Source: Eretmocerus hayati (lineage: Eukaryota; Arthropoda; Insecta; Hymenoptera; Aphelinidae). Taken from it: a stretch of 64,000 nt of DNA. Below, piece after piece: positions 35,331 through 46,441 of the stretch. Numbering within the stretch: the first letter of the stretch is position 1; the number at the start of each line of letters is the position of its first letter. The stretch spans positions 64,138,186 through 64,202,185 of the forward strand of contig CM056743.1 in assembly GCA_029851415.1 (NCBI GenBank), written 5' to 3'. Both the position numbers and the translations under genes were made by a program. The notes beneath the pieces were generated by a model. The model saw only the letters and a program-made list of their open reading frames with translations. It searched no databases and was not told where the DNA came from.

Positions 35331-36583
35331 CCACCTCGTTACTGCGTGTGGCCCCTGCTGCTCGTTAGTACAGCTGTGTGACCTTGGCGTATTGCGTCGC
35401 CATTGCTCGTGATTAATGCTGCTTGCTATGCGCACTTGTGTCGTATGCTGCCTGCCGCCTGCGTCGTGCGCCCGTTGAATGCGTAGTGGCCTTGACGCAA
35501 TGTGTCATCGTAGCGTGTGAAACAAGCCGCCCCTCACGTACGCCATGTGTGCAGCTGTTTGATGTACTGCGCCTGATTATGATGTACCTTGTTCCTGCTG
35601 AATGTACCTATAACAGGAGGCCCGGGGCCTCATACTCTCTCAGATCGTCTCTTATCAATCCCTGGCCCTTTTCCGGGTCCAGGCCGTACGTCTGGCGCTC
35701 AATGATCAACCCGCGCATGCTCTATTGTGCCTGCCCGTGGCTGCCTTATTGTAGACACGTCGCGTGGTAAATTGTATCTTTATGAGTAAATTTTTGTAGT
35801 GCCCACTATACTCATATATCACAGTCCCCCCCCCCCCCCTACTAGAAAACGCAAGCCCATGACTTGCGCTTTTCACGCAAAGTCTCATTTTGAGGGTGGT
35901 ATCGGCTCACGACCTTCTGACCCAGAGAACGGGGGGAAAATTGCACGTGTATAAAGTGACTATTGTCTGGTTGCATGGGTAATACCATGTTGGAACAATG
36001 CAGATTCATCCTACACCGTAGATGAAAGCCTATGTGGACAAGAAATTCCTCGATCGATATGCTTACTCTCCTTAATCATGACAAACTGCAATATCCGTTG
36101 AGTATTCATTATCAATAGACCAAATTCATGCTCTGAGAGCTTCGTCCGTAACTCTGATGATTGGAATGATTCACAAAATCTCCTCAGTTATCGATTGTGT
36201 TGGGAAAAATCATTGAATGGTCGCTAATGTCTAACCATGCTTCTATCTTGTGGAAAATCAATGATTTTAATTATAGGTTAGCTCTTCAAAGTATAGCGAG
36301 ATTGATCCCGGCTATTTTGCAAATTGGGATCCCATTATCTGCGTTTGTCAGTTTCTAAAATAGCTTACAGGTTCTAGTAATTCAACTTATCCTTGGATTC
36401 ACAATGCTATTCAAACATTTTTCGGTCCTTCAAACCCAGATCCACGCCGAAAAGTGCAGTTTACGTGAATCTGCAGGAGTGTAATTGAGAAGTTATCAGT
36501 GTGCCCGTCGTATTGCTAAGTCTAACGATGCATATACGGAGATTAGACCTATGCAGCAATAAGATCTCTGCCGGAGTATCCGA
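35331..36583. other. Spacer with a C15-17 homopolymer
   Basis: A run of C occupies about 35825-35841. The sequence before it is GC-rich and possibly part of the LTR-like module; the sequence after it is AT-rich. No gene recognised. Confidence 0.5.
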
Positions 36584-38103
36584 CCCACTGAGAATGATTG
36601 ATCGCCCAGTCGGCTGTCGCAGCGCTCGCCCATGCGGGCATACGGGCGGGTGCACGGGCGGTAGAATGAAAATGTCCGAACTGACGGGCGCCTGGGTGGC
36701 CGACTGGGTGGCCACCTTGAAAGATTGTATTTTTCATTTTCATTTTTTCATTCTCTGAGCCAAATTTCTCTTGATGACTTCTTTCGCTGCAAATTTTCTT
36801 GCTCTTGAAACCATCTCGTAGAGGGATCCTCGAAAATTTGTAACCAGGATATATTCCCCCAAACATTCTTATTTTGGTATTTTTCCTATCCGAAAAATTT
36901 ATTTTGCAAAATTATTGTGGAAAAAATCGTGCAGTCTCATGACAGAATTTCGTTCCATCGTCGGATGCCAACTTCAGTATAAGTCCAAAACTAGCATCCT
37001 GTAAATGCGCATCCCAAAAAAATATTCATGGTTATATATCAAGTTCAAAGAACTTGATATATGATCTCAACTTAGAACCTCAGAATCCAAGATCAATATC
37101 GTAATAAATCATGGGCGTCATCCGAGTGGAATGTGAATGTAGCGCAACGACATCGTGATTAATTGAGTCAAGATCATTGAGAACATTAGGTTTACGCATA
37201 TCGAAGAGGTTTCCAGAAACGCTGGGAAGTTTCTACCATTATGACTAACGTTATGCCAGCAAAATGTTTCAAAAGTTGGTGTCAAAACTATTAGATAAGT
37301 AACAAAATTCCAGTGCTCCGGCAAAAGAGATCGATCATACGGAATTAACATGGAGAAATGTCAATGGGGTAAGTCAAGATAAATACAAAATTGAGACGAT
37401 TTTTGCTAGTCCTCTCGTGCTGTGTTTCAGAATGTTGCCTGAGTCGGAGTAAATACTGAGAGGAAAGAGTCAAAAATCGATCATTCGAACAAAATTACAA
37501 GATAACACGGAACGAACACAATGACTTAGGCCATCAAGAATTTTCCTAAATTTCCCACTCTTTGCAGGTCAATGATATGATAAAATTAAAGTCTGTTGAT
37601 TTTTTTTCTGGAGTTGTCTCTCAGTTGAGTGACCGTATCTACCCAGCTCCTCTCTTAGCACTCGCGATTGCTGTTATCCGCATTTTCAGTCTCTCTCCTC
37701 TCATTCAACGGCCGCTGTCGTTAGTCGCTTTCCTCATGTAGTGCACCCTTCTGTGATCTTCTTCATCATCAAATCTTTCCAACAAGTAGTCGTCATAAAT
37801 ATCTACGGAAGAGAAGAATAATTTATAAGTCCACTGTGAACGTTGTTCAGTGTAACAAGACTGGTAACAAAATTGTGAAAATACTTCTACGAGATGAATC
37901 CAAGAGCAAAAAAATTTCCAGCGGAAAGAATCTTCAAAAAAAAATATCTCAGGAAATGAAAAAATAGAAATGGAAAATGAAATTCTTCAAGGTGGCGGCC
38001 GCCCGGCACCCGTCAGCTTAGACATTTCTATTCTACCACCTGTGCGCCCGCCCGTACGCCCGCCAGGGCGGCTACCCGGGCGGCCAATCATTTTCGGTGG
38101 GGC
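36584..38103. mobile_element. ~1.5-kb TIR element with GC-rich arms
   Basis: The left arm starts near CCCACTGAGAATGATTG (36584) and the right arm ends CAATCATTTTCGGTGGGG (38103). Both arms contain GCGGGC/ACGGGCGG blocks, GACGGG(C/T)GCC, GGCCACCTTGAA or GGCGGCCGCCACCTTGAA, then an ATTTTCATTTTTTCATT tract and a CTCTTG...CATCTCGTAGA block. Inverted similarity runs ~270 bp. The centre has no coding capacity. No target duplication is clear. Confidence 0.72.
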
Positions 38104-38274
38104 ACATGATCCCAGATGAAGTCTACAAAAACGAAAAGTAGCTGAAAACTACGCCCATATCAAGGACGTGGCACAGCTGTCATCGTGTCGGATTCCAATG
38201 CAGCCAAACTGGAGTAACGAGGCATCACCACCGAGTCCAAACTGGTGACGATGCGAGGCCGTTGAGGATAATTA

Positions 38275-39195
38275 CACTACCGGTCAAAAGTTTGTGCACA
38301 CCTAGAAAAAAACATCCTCGATTTCGCTCACTCGATTGCTCGGATCTCCTTGGTCCAAAATAACTCTACTTGGGTTCATTCTGTAGCTTTTTTAAAGTGC
38401 TTTGAGAGCTATTTGGTATTTTTCCTGCGCAGCTAAATAGATTTTCGCAAAATCAATCTGGAGTCTTGTAGAATTTCATGAACATCGGGTCATTACGCAA
38501 ACTTCCGCAAGTCTGGCGATTTGATGGATTTAGATGATTCAAAAAGCGTCTGGAAGAAGGAGTCAAGAGCTTTGAAATCCGTTTTTCAAAATTATTCTAG
38601 CTTGTTTCCGGTCCGAGCTGTGGCTGTTTTTGTAAGGGAAGATATTCCTCGAAGGAGAGTCCCAAAAACCACGAAAGGTGAAAAGATCGGGCTCGCGGTG
38701 GTATTCCTCTGAATTTTTCCAAGTTTTTCGTGTTATTGGCGAGAGGAACCAAGGTCAGTGCTTATACCTGTGAAAAAACGAATCCATTCATAATTTCTCA
38801 ATGACTGGTCTTTTTTTCGAGAAAAATCTTCCTCTACAAAAAGAGTCACAGCTCAAACCAGAAACAAGCTAGAATAACTTTCAAAACCGGATTTCAAAGC
38901 TCTTGACTTCTACTTTCAGATGCCTTCTGAATCATCTAAATCCATCAATTTCCGCCAGACTTGCAAGGGTTTGCGTAATGACCCCATTTTTGTGAAATTC
39001 TACAAGGCTTCAGATTGATTTTGCAGAAATCTATTAAGCTGCGCGGAAAAAATACCAAATAGCTATCAAAGTGTTTAAAAAAAGCTACAAAATGAGTCCA
39101 ACTAGAGTTAGTTTGGACCAAGGACGTCTGAGCAGTCGAGTGGGCAAAATCGAAATTTGTTTGTTCAGGTGTGCACAAACTTTTGACCGGTAGTG
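38275..39195. mobile_element. 921-bp fold-back element with Tc1/mariner-like ends
   Basis: Ends CACTACCGGTCAAAAGTTTG and its reverse complement, flanked by TA (38273-38274, 39196-39197). The two halves are inverted copies of each other for about 400 bp (shared TTGGTCCAAA, CTTGTAGAATTTCA, TTGATGGATTTAGATGATTC blocks) around a ~100-bp centre. ORFs are mirror images in the arms. It is non-autonomous. Confidence 0.9.
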
Positions 39196-39640
39196 TACAC
39201 TCATATGAAGCTCATCGCTCGCTTTTAACGACGACGAGTGGTAATACAAGTGAGATCGTTCTAGTTAAACGTTCTCCAATTTTCTGATACGTATCCCTAT
39301 GGCAACAATATCACCCTACAAGCTATTGTTGGACCACATTATATAAGAGCAATTCTCAACGTATCGACTTTTCGAGTCACCCCTGGCGCTCCTCGATTTG
39401 TGGTTACCCTGCCTAAGCAATTAGGCTATCAACCGCATTTGACCAAGCATATGTCGAATTTGAGATCCATTCCAAGTTCATCGCTCATTGCTAGCAGCAC
39501 CCATATCTTAAATTCTCTCTCATACCCAAGAAAAATCTCCTAGATCTCCGGAGCTCAAGTAATTATAACGACCAAGAGATAGGTGTAAAATACATTTTCC
39601 AATTTGGCACTCCCGATAATAGTTGTTCGACCAATCATCA

Positions 39641-40762
39641 TGACGTCTTTAGACGAGATGTCCTTAGAAGAACTCATCATTTAGCATCTGTCTAGAGTAA
39701 ACAAAATCTCCAATTCTTCTACCAATTTCAAGAAGAAAGGAAGGAGGGAAATGACTATTGGTGGGGCTAAAACACGCATAGGTGAAATGGAAGAGTGGTT
39801 GACGGAGGTGGAAAAAATCTACGATAAAATCATTGCTTGTGGAGACTTCAAGTTGGAAATTGATTATATCAAGGAAAATGCTTCTGCTGAAGCGAAAGGG
39901 ATCTATATCGATGCTTTTTGTGACTTCGAAGATTTTCTCCTCAATGAATCCCACGTAACCATAATGAGCGCTAGCTATGGTAATCAAACCACTAAGATTG
40001 TCATGTCGGAATTCGGAGCTGTTCGACTAGCACCCATAATGCAGTCAAATTCTATCATCTCAAAGCTCATCTCAAAGGTGATGATGCTATGCAAATTTGA
40101 GGTAAACCTCTCAAAGGAGGTAACTTTCAACGAGATCGGGATGAACGAAGTAAACTGTATAACAACACTCGCCGTATGGTCAACGATCAGCTAGAATAAT
40201 TTCTTCTACTTCTCCTGTTCAAAAAGGAGCGGTATCAGAATTGAGGAGATGAATCAATGGCACTGTCAACCCTCTAATAATCCCCAAATTCCTTGACAAA
40301 GCTACCGATCATTGAGACGACTTGGTAGTTTTCATCACTGCTAGCCGTCTCGATGAAAAACCCCGAACCATATGGGAAACTTCCCTTGGAGAGACTACCG
40401 ACCCTCCAACCTTTGCAAGCATGGAAACCTTTCTGAATACAAGATTGAGCACACTTGAGTCTATAGAAAATAGTTCTCAACTCAGTATTCCTTTGAGTTT
40501 AACTGATCCCAAATCGTATAAGAGCCATCAGAATAACCAAAGGTCAAGCTCGTCATACGCTCAAAAGCAAGGCGCAAAAGTCCTTCATTCTTCTCAGTCT
40601 GATCTGGTACCCAAGAAAAAGAAGTGCTCATTAGACGAGGTAGATCATCCTTCACGGAACTATCTCACATTCAGTTCAATGTATTGATTCTTGTTGAGAA
40701 TGGATCCAGTCAAAGGAATTATGTTACAACTGTTTCGGGAATCATGATTCCAAAAGTTGTGC
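39641..40762 (+). pseudogene. BEL/Pao Gag, with stops and frameshifts
   Basis: An ATG at 39641 opens a frame with a TAG at codon 15, continuing through the ATG at 39751 to 40194 (WLTEVEKIYDKIIACGDFK helical region). Another frame at 40322-40687 carries ITASRLDEKPRTIWETSLGE and TDPPTFASMETFLNTRLSTL, which closely follows the conserved central Gag region of BEL/Pao elements (short residue runs only quoted). At 40722-40760 a CCHC zinc knuckle is encoded: C-x2-C-x3-H-x4-C (CYNCFGNHDSKSC). At least one frameshift lies between 40194 and 40322. Not functional. Confidence 0.82.
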
Positions 40763-40768
40763 ATCTAT

Positions 40769-41297
40769 CGCTCAATAGAAATTTCAATCAAGGAATGTGA
40801 CTCTATCGTTCATTCGAGCTCATCATCGGGCTGTGCCGATGGATACACCAAGGCTTGAATTAAATATCAAGCACATGGACCTTCATGGAACCACTTTTTT
40901 CTATGGTTTCCAGATGAAGGATTTTTTTGGAAAACGACAAGGAGAGGGAAAAATTCTTCCCCAGGCGAAATTTGAACTGGCGATCTCCAGTTCTCCGGAC
41001 CGGCGCCTTAACCACTAGACCACCGGGGCGATTGCGAATTCACACACTTAGGGGAGTCTTCTCTCTGTCTCTATGTCGCTTTTCAAAGGAGAGGGGCCAG
41101 TTTTGGAACTATGGCCAATTTGAATCAGATTATGTGAATCTATCGCTCAATAGAAATTTCAATCAAGAAATGTGACTCTATCGTTCATTCGAGCTCATCA
41201 TTGGGCTGTGCCGATGGATACATCAAGGCTTGAATTCAATATCAAGCACATGGATCTTCATGGTACCACTTTTTTCTATGGTCTCCAGATGAAGGAT
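40769..41297. repeat. Tandem duplication of ~155 bp inside the BEL/Pao relic
   Basis: 40769-40922 recurs at 41140-41297 (period ~371) with about 95% identity: TCTATCGCTCAATAGAAATT through TTCCAGATGAAGGAT. A tRNA-like unit and ~100 bp of spacer separate the copies. Confidence 0.85.
40964..41030 (-). pseudogene. tRNA-like sequence (SINE head or tRNA pseudogene)
   Basis: The minus strand reads GCCCCGG, then TGGTCTAGTGG (perfect A box, near 41014-41024), a pairable anticodon stem CCGGT/ACTGG with a 7-nt loop whose middle triplet is GGA, and a degenerate B box AGTTCAAATTT. The acceptor stem still pairs at 6 of 7 positions. Loop position 33 is C rather than T and the B box is poor, so it is probably not an active tRNA. 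Confidence 0.6.
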
Positions 41298-41329
41298 GAA
41301 AGATGAGCCTGTATATTCTCCTATTGGAT

Positions 41330-41460
41330 CTGAAGCATCCCTACAGGAATTCTATATGGATGATGTAGTATCTGGGAATCAATCCATTGGAGCTGCCTGT
41401 CAGGAGCAGATGGAACTCATCCAGATCCACAGAGTGGGTGGATTTGATCTCCGTAAATAG
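41330..41460 (+). pseudogene. BEL/Pao reverse transcriptase fragment with YMDD
   Basis: Plus-strand translation gives FYMDDVVSGNQSIGAACQEQ followed by GGFDLRK, matching the catalytic box and the following helix of BEL/Pao reverse transcriptase. Stops appear soon after. Confidence 0.7.
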
Positions 41461-41760
41461 GTAGCGATTACTGTTCCATCTTCCGAATGAATTGATAGGT
41501 GAAAACCCTGCCATATCAATCTCGATTCCTCTTGATTCAGGAAATGGTTCAGATCCCACATATCTTGACCTGGACTGGACACCCTATGAGGATGTTCTGG
41601 AATTCGAATTTTATAGAACCAAATCCATCAATTCGAATTTCATCGATTCGCTGACGCTTTGTAACTCGCAGTTTGTGCCGTAGTCTACCTTAGAGTTACT
41701 CCTGATGGAAACATCCGTGTACACTTGCCACAAGCTAAAACTCGTGTGTCCTCTATCGGG

Positions 41761-42485
41761 ACTCTTATGTGTTCATTTCCTGCTACGCATTCAGCGTGTC
41801 AAATTCATCGATGTATGCCTGTGACCTACAATATTGCAAGAATATGTGCCAACCTTGATTCCGACCACTCAGGTCCCGCGTGACCTGGATAATTAATTCT
41901 GGGTGTATAACCTTCCGTAGCTCGGTCCATTTCCACTCTTTCCCTACAACCATCAAACAGTGCACACACGACATTTGTACCATCCCGTGCAATGAGAGAT
42001 ATTTGTCAAAGCTTCAGTGGAGTTATACAAAAATCAAGATTCAAGTGTTGTGCATTCATTGGAACTACCTCCACTACTCTATGAACTCTACAGATAGCTG
42101 AAGCGATTTTGTCTTGCTAAGATTTTTTCAGTTCTATCCACAAGTTTCGTCTCGTGCGATCTTATGAAACATGAGGTGACACGAGTAGATTATAATTACG
42201 CCAAAATTTGAACTAGAATGTCAATATGAGCAGGATCGTGCCCGTGGATGGTTTTCAAATCTTGTCCCGTTCCGTTCTGACGACTGCTCCAGAATTTCAA
42301 CAGATTCTCCATTCCATGAAATCATCCCCGTCAAATCTTTCAAGAATGAAACCGTCACAATGAGATTTTGGAATGAATGCAATTGCATCATTTTGGATCT
42401 TGCTACCGGTCCTCAGTCTCCTTCATCTCAATATCGTGTTTTTCCTTTGATTCGAGTTCTTCTAGACTATGATTCTCTTCCACAG
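41761..42485. other. Spacer between the BEL/Pao relic and the ALIX-like exon
   Basis: Short ORFs only. It ends in a convincing splice acceptor (TTCTCTTCCACAG at 42473-42485). No further host exon is recognised. Confidence 0.4.
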
Positions 42486-42635
42486 GTCAAACATGCAGAA
42501 TTTGCATCAAAACAAAGCTCTCATGGCAGTGCCCGGGAAAAGATGCTCCGTGAACTAGCGATCGCATATGATATATTCACGGAGTTGAACAACAATGTCC
42601 AAGAAGGAGTCCAATTCTACAATGATCTCACGCAG
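42486..42635 (+). CDS. Single exon resembling ALIX/PDCD6IP (BRO1-family, V-domain region)
   Basis: A 150-bp phase-0 exon (50 codons) is bounded by a pyrimidine-rich acceptor ending CAG (42485) and a donor CAG|GTATC (42636). It encodes AREKMLRELAIAYDIFTELN followed by NNVQEGVQFYNDLTQ, which matches the conserved ALIX segment of the form LATAYD-F-EL-NLKEGT-FYN-LT. ALIX is a cytosolic ESCRT-associated scaffold; this segment lies in the central V domain that binds late-domain peptides. I found no upstream or downstream ALIX exon in the window, including the conserved FARKTE segment that should follow. It may be a real exon of a gene with long introns or an exon copied into repeats. The V-domain call is from memory of the family. 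Confidence 0.6.
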
Positions 42636-43335
42636 GTATCTCCAATGACCGTTCTCTATGAAGCCATCAATCCACCTTTCTATGTACAATCTCGAGGTCA
42701 TTCGTAATCTTGAACCTTCTCGCTGGATGGATCCTCTGATTATTCTCCGAGTGTGATCAGAAATGGTGAGAGGAGTAGTGCACGGTCCGCGCACGGAAAT
42801 TCTGGCCTTGGAATAGAAGTAGACCAGTGTCAGTAGCGCGCCATCTGAGGATTGCCACCGAAAGCGTCAGGATCAGTTCTGAGCCAAAACGTCCCATGAG
42901 CATTACAGCCAAACTGAAATGAGTGATTCTTGATCGGAATTCGACCCTTCGCCAGCTCAAAAACATTTGGAGTCTATTCATGAATGAGATTCCAGGTCTG
43001 AACCCACACCTTTTGAATCGTTGCACAGAGACTTGAGAACGAAATTGGGACAGGGGAAGATGAGAAGTTTTGCAAAAATAACAATCTGATAATCTAGACT
43101 ATGGAAAGGATATGAGCAAATCTCACGAAGTATGCGGTCTGCCCAAACAGGCCTATTTTCACGTTGTCAGAAGAACATTCGCGTTTTTTCCGCCGCTCGC
43201 ATTAGATCATTTTGAAGATCCACTCATGTTCAACAGTTCTGCATCATTCAGAAGTCTATTACTTGGTATAGAAAGGTACTGGGAGACGTTTCTTCGTGAC
43301 AAAATCGTCATTTTCGATCGAACAGAGCCATAGTT
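42636..43335. other. Possible intron or flank after the ALIX-like exon
   Basis: Short ORFs on both strands (for example 43112-43333, plus) with no family resemblance. No splice-bounded exon with a recognisable protein was found. Confidence 0.35.
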
Positions 43336-44981
43336 CTCTCACGCCTTAGCTCGCCACAAGCGGGGCGATTCACCGATCGGTCTGAAAATTTGATATGTGA
43401 TGGATTATAATTCATAGGAATATATACTTTTCGGTGGAGCGAACTCCGATTTTACATTTTTCCCTGTATCGCTTTTCTAATGGATGCAGCACTCGGGGCG
43501 GTGAATATTTCGTATCTGTAGAAACAACATCTCATTCTACACCCAAAAACCTACAAATCTAGCCCAAGAACGATAGTGTGCTCGATTCCGCACGACGATG
43601 CGGCTTAAAATGAGAAAAGTTATTCTTGCGTAAATGGGGTCAAAACAATCGTTTTTCGTGTAGCACACGAAAATTCCGACTCCGTTGGAATTGAAATCAC
43701 GTGTAAACTGGTATTTGTACCTCAAGAAATGACGAAGAGAATCGCCCCTACTACAGCCTCATCTCGGTCGTGATGCGAGGCTCGTGAGGATTGACAAATG
43801 ACGAATATGAGCATTTTGGCGGCTGAGGCACATCTTCATTCTGTACCACAGACCTTTAGATGACACTGTAAAATATTAAACGTATCTTTTCTTCTCTATT
43901 CGAACACCGAGGATGCCATATATTCACATACACATGTGCCAATTAGAGTGACGGAAATACGATGCTCCCATCCAAATACATGGGAAAATCTTCTATTCCC
44001 TCACAGATCCACGGCGGAGCTCCAAAGTGATTTACGCAAGTATTTCATCATTGTTTGAGTATTTTTTGGACCAAACAGAAGTTCATGGGAGGTGTGCTGC
44101 CATTCTGAAAATTCTCTAAATTCCAAAGTCAAAATCGCATAGTTCCTGAGATTTGCCCATATACTACTGCGTATTGATGTATGCTCCAAGTGGATTTTGG
44201 GATCCCTTCACGAGACTTCAGATCCATTCCTAAGCCTGGGAATCGCTGCTGAGAGTTCAGAGATCGATTTGAGACTGAGCGTTTGTAGTACTTATACGCC
44301 GATTCCACAACAGCCTGGGGGTGTCCTGTCCCCGGATGCCGACGACCCGGACAAGATCACCGCCGACCTGGTCAGAACATTTGCAAGGTCGTCGTGGATT
44401 CGACATATATTGTCACTTCAGACAGCTTCCTAGGAACGATGTTGCTTCAGGGAGCTGTCTCAAGGTCGAACTACTACATCTCTCCACTCCAGGTAGCTCC
44501 AAAGTTACCAACGATAGCTCCCTGTGGATGCTTTTGCCCCAGACTACCTTAGGTAGCTCCAAGATCATCGATGTAGTGACCCTGAACAGTTTCCTGTAGC
44601 CTATTCAGATCTCCAGGTCAGATCCTCGTAGCCTTTATCCCGCGCGTGCATGGTGGTTTAGAAAAGTCTCAAAATAATGGTCGGGGGATAACACGCGCAT
44701 GGGTGAATGATAAAGAGAAAAAAATCGATGGTCGAAGCGTAAGTTCGAGGGGATGAGAAAACAACTATTCTTGGAGCCTTGTGGATGGTGTTGACGAGCA
44801 GGAGCTGGTGATCCTTAAAGAATAGCCGTGGTGGAGCACCGATGTTCGCGCTTTGATGATCCGTAGGGTACTGATCTCCCTGGAAGCCGTCACTAGCCTA
44901 TCGCTGAGTTACCAATTTCAGAGAGTGGGAGTAATCTGACGATACCTCTTCCTTGTTAAACCTACAAATTACCGTCATGAC

Positions 44982-45024
<43 letters not shown>

Positions 45025-45699
45025 CGAATCACGATCGAGTCGACATGGACATTGATGAACAAGAGAACGACCCTAGGTCAATCTTACATTACTCAAGTTC
45101 ATTAAAATCATTCGAAAATGGACAGTACTTATTGACCATATCATCCGGTCAATATTCTTGTAATAAGACATGAGTCTGTGTCTATCGTAGAGATTGTCAT
45201 TGGGAGAAACCTCGAAGGACATGACCCACCAGGTATCTTCGAATCAATATCCATAGGAAATCCTCGAGAGTAGTTATGGGGTTACTATAAGCCGTCAAAA
45301 CATTCCCCCATCACGACCCGCGTGGCGAAGATTGGATGAATCATCACTGTACGGGCACGTGTGAAGGCGATGCAGACGGCCCATAGTGACCCCCACTCTT
45401 TTCCATGATTGTACAAAATATCCAAATCAGCATTCTAAATCTCTGTGCGCTCTTTCTACTGTTGTTAATTCATTCCCCCGTCGAATTTATCGATTTCCGA
45501 CCGTGAAACCTTGAAATGCTTCATACCTACAAAAGCCGACTTCTCACCCACGATTCTTGCACTGTGGGTACAATTATTAAGCAATCTCCATGGAAATTCG
45601 AGAGAATCTAACGATTCCCATTGTCCTGCAGACTGGATACTTATGACTGTCAAGTGATGGTCATCATAGAGATTATTCGATGATCTCGATAGAAATATA
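43336..45699. other. Spacer with a (GAT)n microsatellite
   Basis: About 44977-45023 is a (GAT)n/(ATG)n tract. In one frame it gives a poly-Asp run followed by ~50 open codons, but there is no upstream open frame beyond 44940 and no support for a gene. The rest has nothing recognisable. Confidence 0.5.
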
Positions 45700-45703
45700 A
45701 TAT

Positions 45704-46441
45704 GGTAACTGAGGGATTTACTAGGATCAGGAAAGTCAGGGTTTAGGTCCGGTTTAAGAGTTCAAAGACAGCGTTTCATTAATAGAAATAGATATATTGA
45801 AACCATATTTACAGATAGTCATGAATGATAAATAGTCAAAAAGAATCTCATATTCATTACGAACGTGTGTATTACAAATTTGGTCTAGCCCAATGAACGG
45901 TGGATACATGGTATATGCTGATACGGATTACTATAGAGCCCCGGAGGAGCTCCCTCCGTGCCCAAACGCGGGGGCATAGACGGTGTGTAGGGTTCGACTC
46001 CCGAAGCTCCCAGGAAGCCAACAAGGGTGTATGATTCTACTGTCACGGAGGGGCTCCCTCCGGGCTAAAAGTGGGTGTCCGAGTGACGGTGTCGCGGTCG
46101 CGGACTGGTGCGACTCTTGGCGCTCCCAAGAAGTCGTATACTGGATGTCCTCATCTGTCCATAGAGCTCCTATGAACAGAGAGGAGTCGCCAGCTGCAAG
46201 ACTCCAGAGCCATCTCTTGAACCAGAGCTCCAGGTGCCAAGAGAGGCGCGTGAGTCCGCTGATCGGTGCAGACTGATTTGTTCGAAGCGGTCGTCGGGTG
46301 GATATCAATGCTGGCAGGTGCTTCGCTGGCGAACGGTGTATGAGAGACAGCCATCTTGCGGCGAAAGGTCGAATCACGCTGGCTGTTCGAAGAATTGCGC
46401 GGGTACCGGAGCTATACTGGTGCCATAAGGGGCCCGTCGCA
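45704..46441 (-). repeat. LTR A (3' LTR of the array)
   Basis: Matches LTR C throughout: TAACTGAGGGATT, GATACATGGTATATGCTGATA, GGAGCTCCCTCCG repeated twice, GGTACCGGAGCTATACTGGT, and the terminal GGGCCCGTCGCA. The outermost base has changed from T to G compared with LTR C. Confidence 0.88.

Larger units (their letters stand above)
39641..41760 (+). mobile_element. Broken BEL/Pao element (gag and pieces of pol)
   Basis: A gag pseudogene (39641-40762) is followed by a small reverse-transcriptase piece at about 41330-41460 with YMDD and then GGFDLRK, and a later AVVYLRV-type segment near 41680-41760. These match the order of BEL/Pao elements, with most of pol missing. A TATATAAG at about 39340-39347 may belong to the 5' LTR. 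LTR boundaries were not found. Confidence 0.75.

Noticed and set aside
40964..41030. Functional tRNA-Ser(GGA) gene
   Set aside because: No long variable arm, C at position 33 and a degenerate B box; retained only as a tRNA-like pseudogene.
44940..45173. Poly-Asp ORF after a (GAT)n tract
   Set aside because: The frame has no start beyond 44940, no splice sites or homology, and is explained by the microsatellite.
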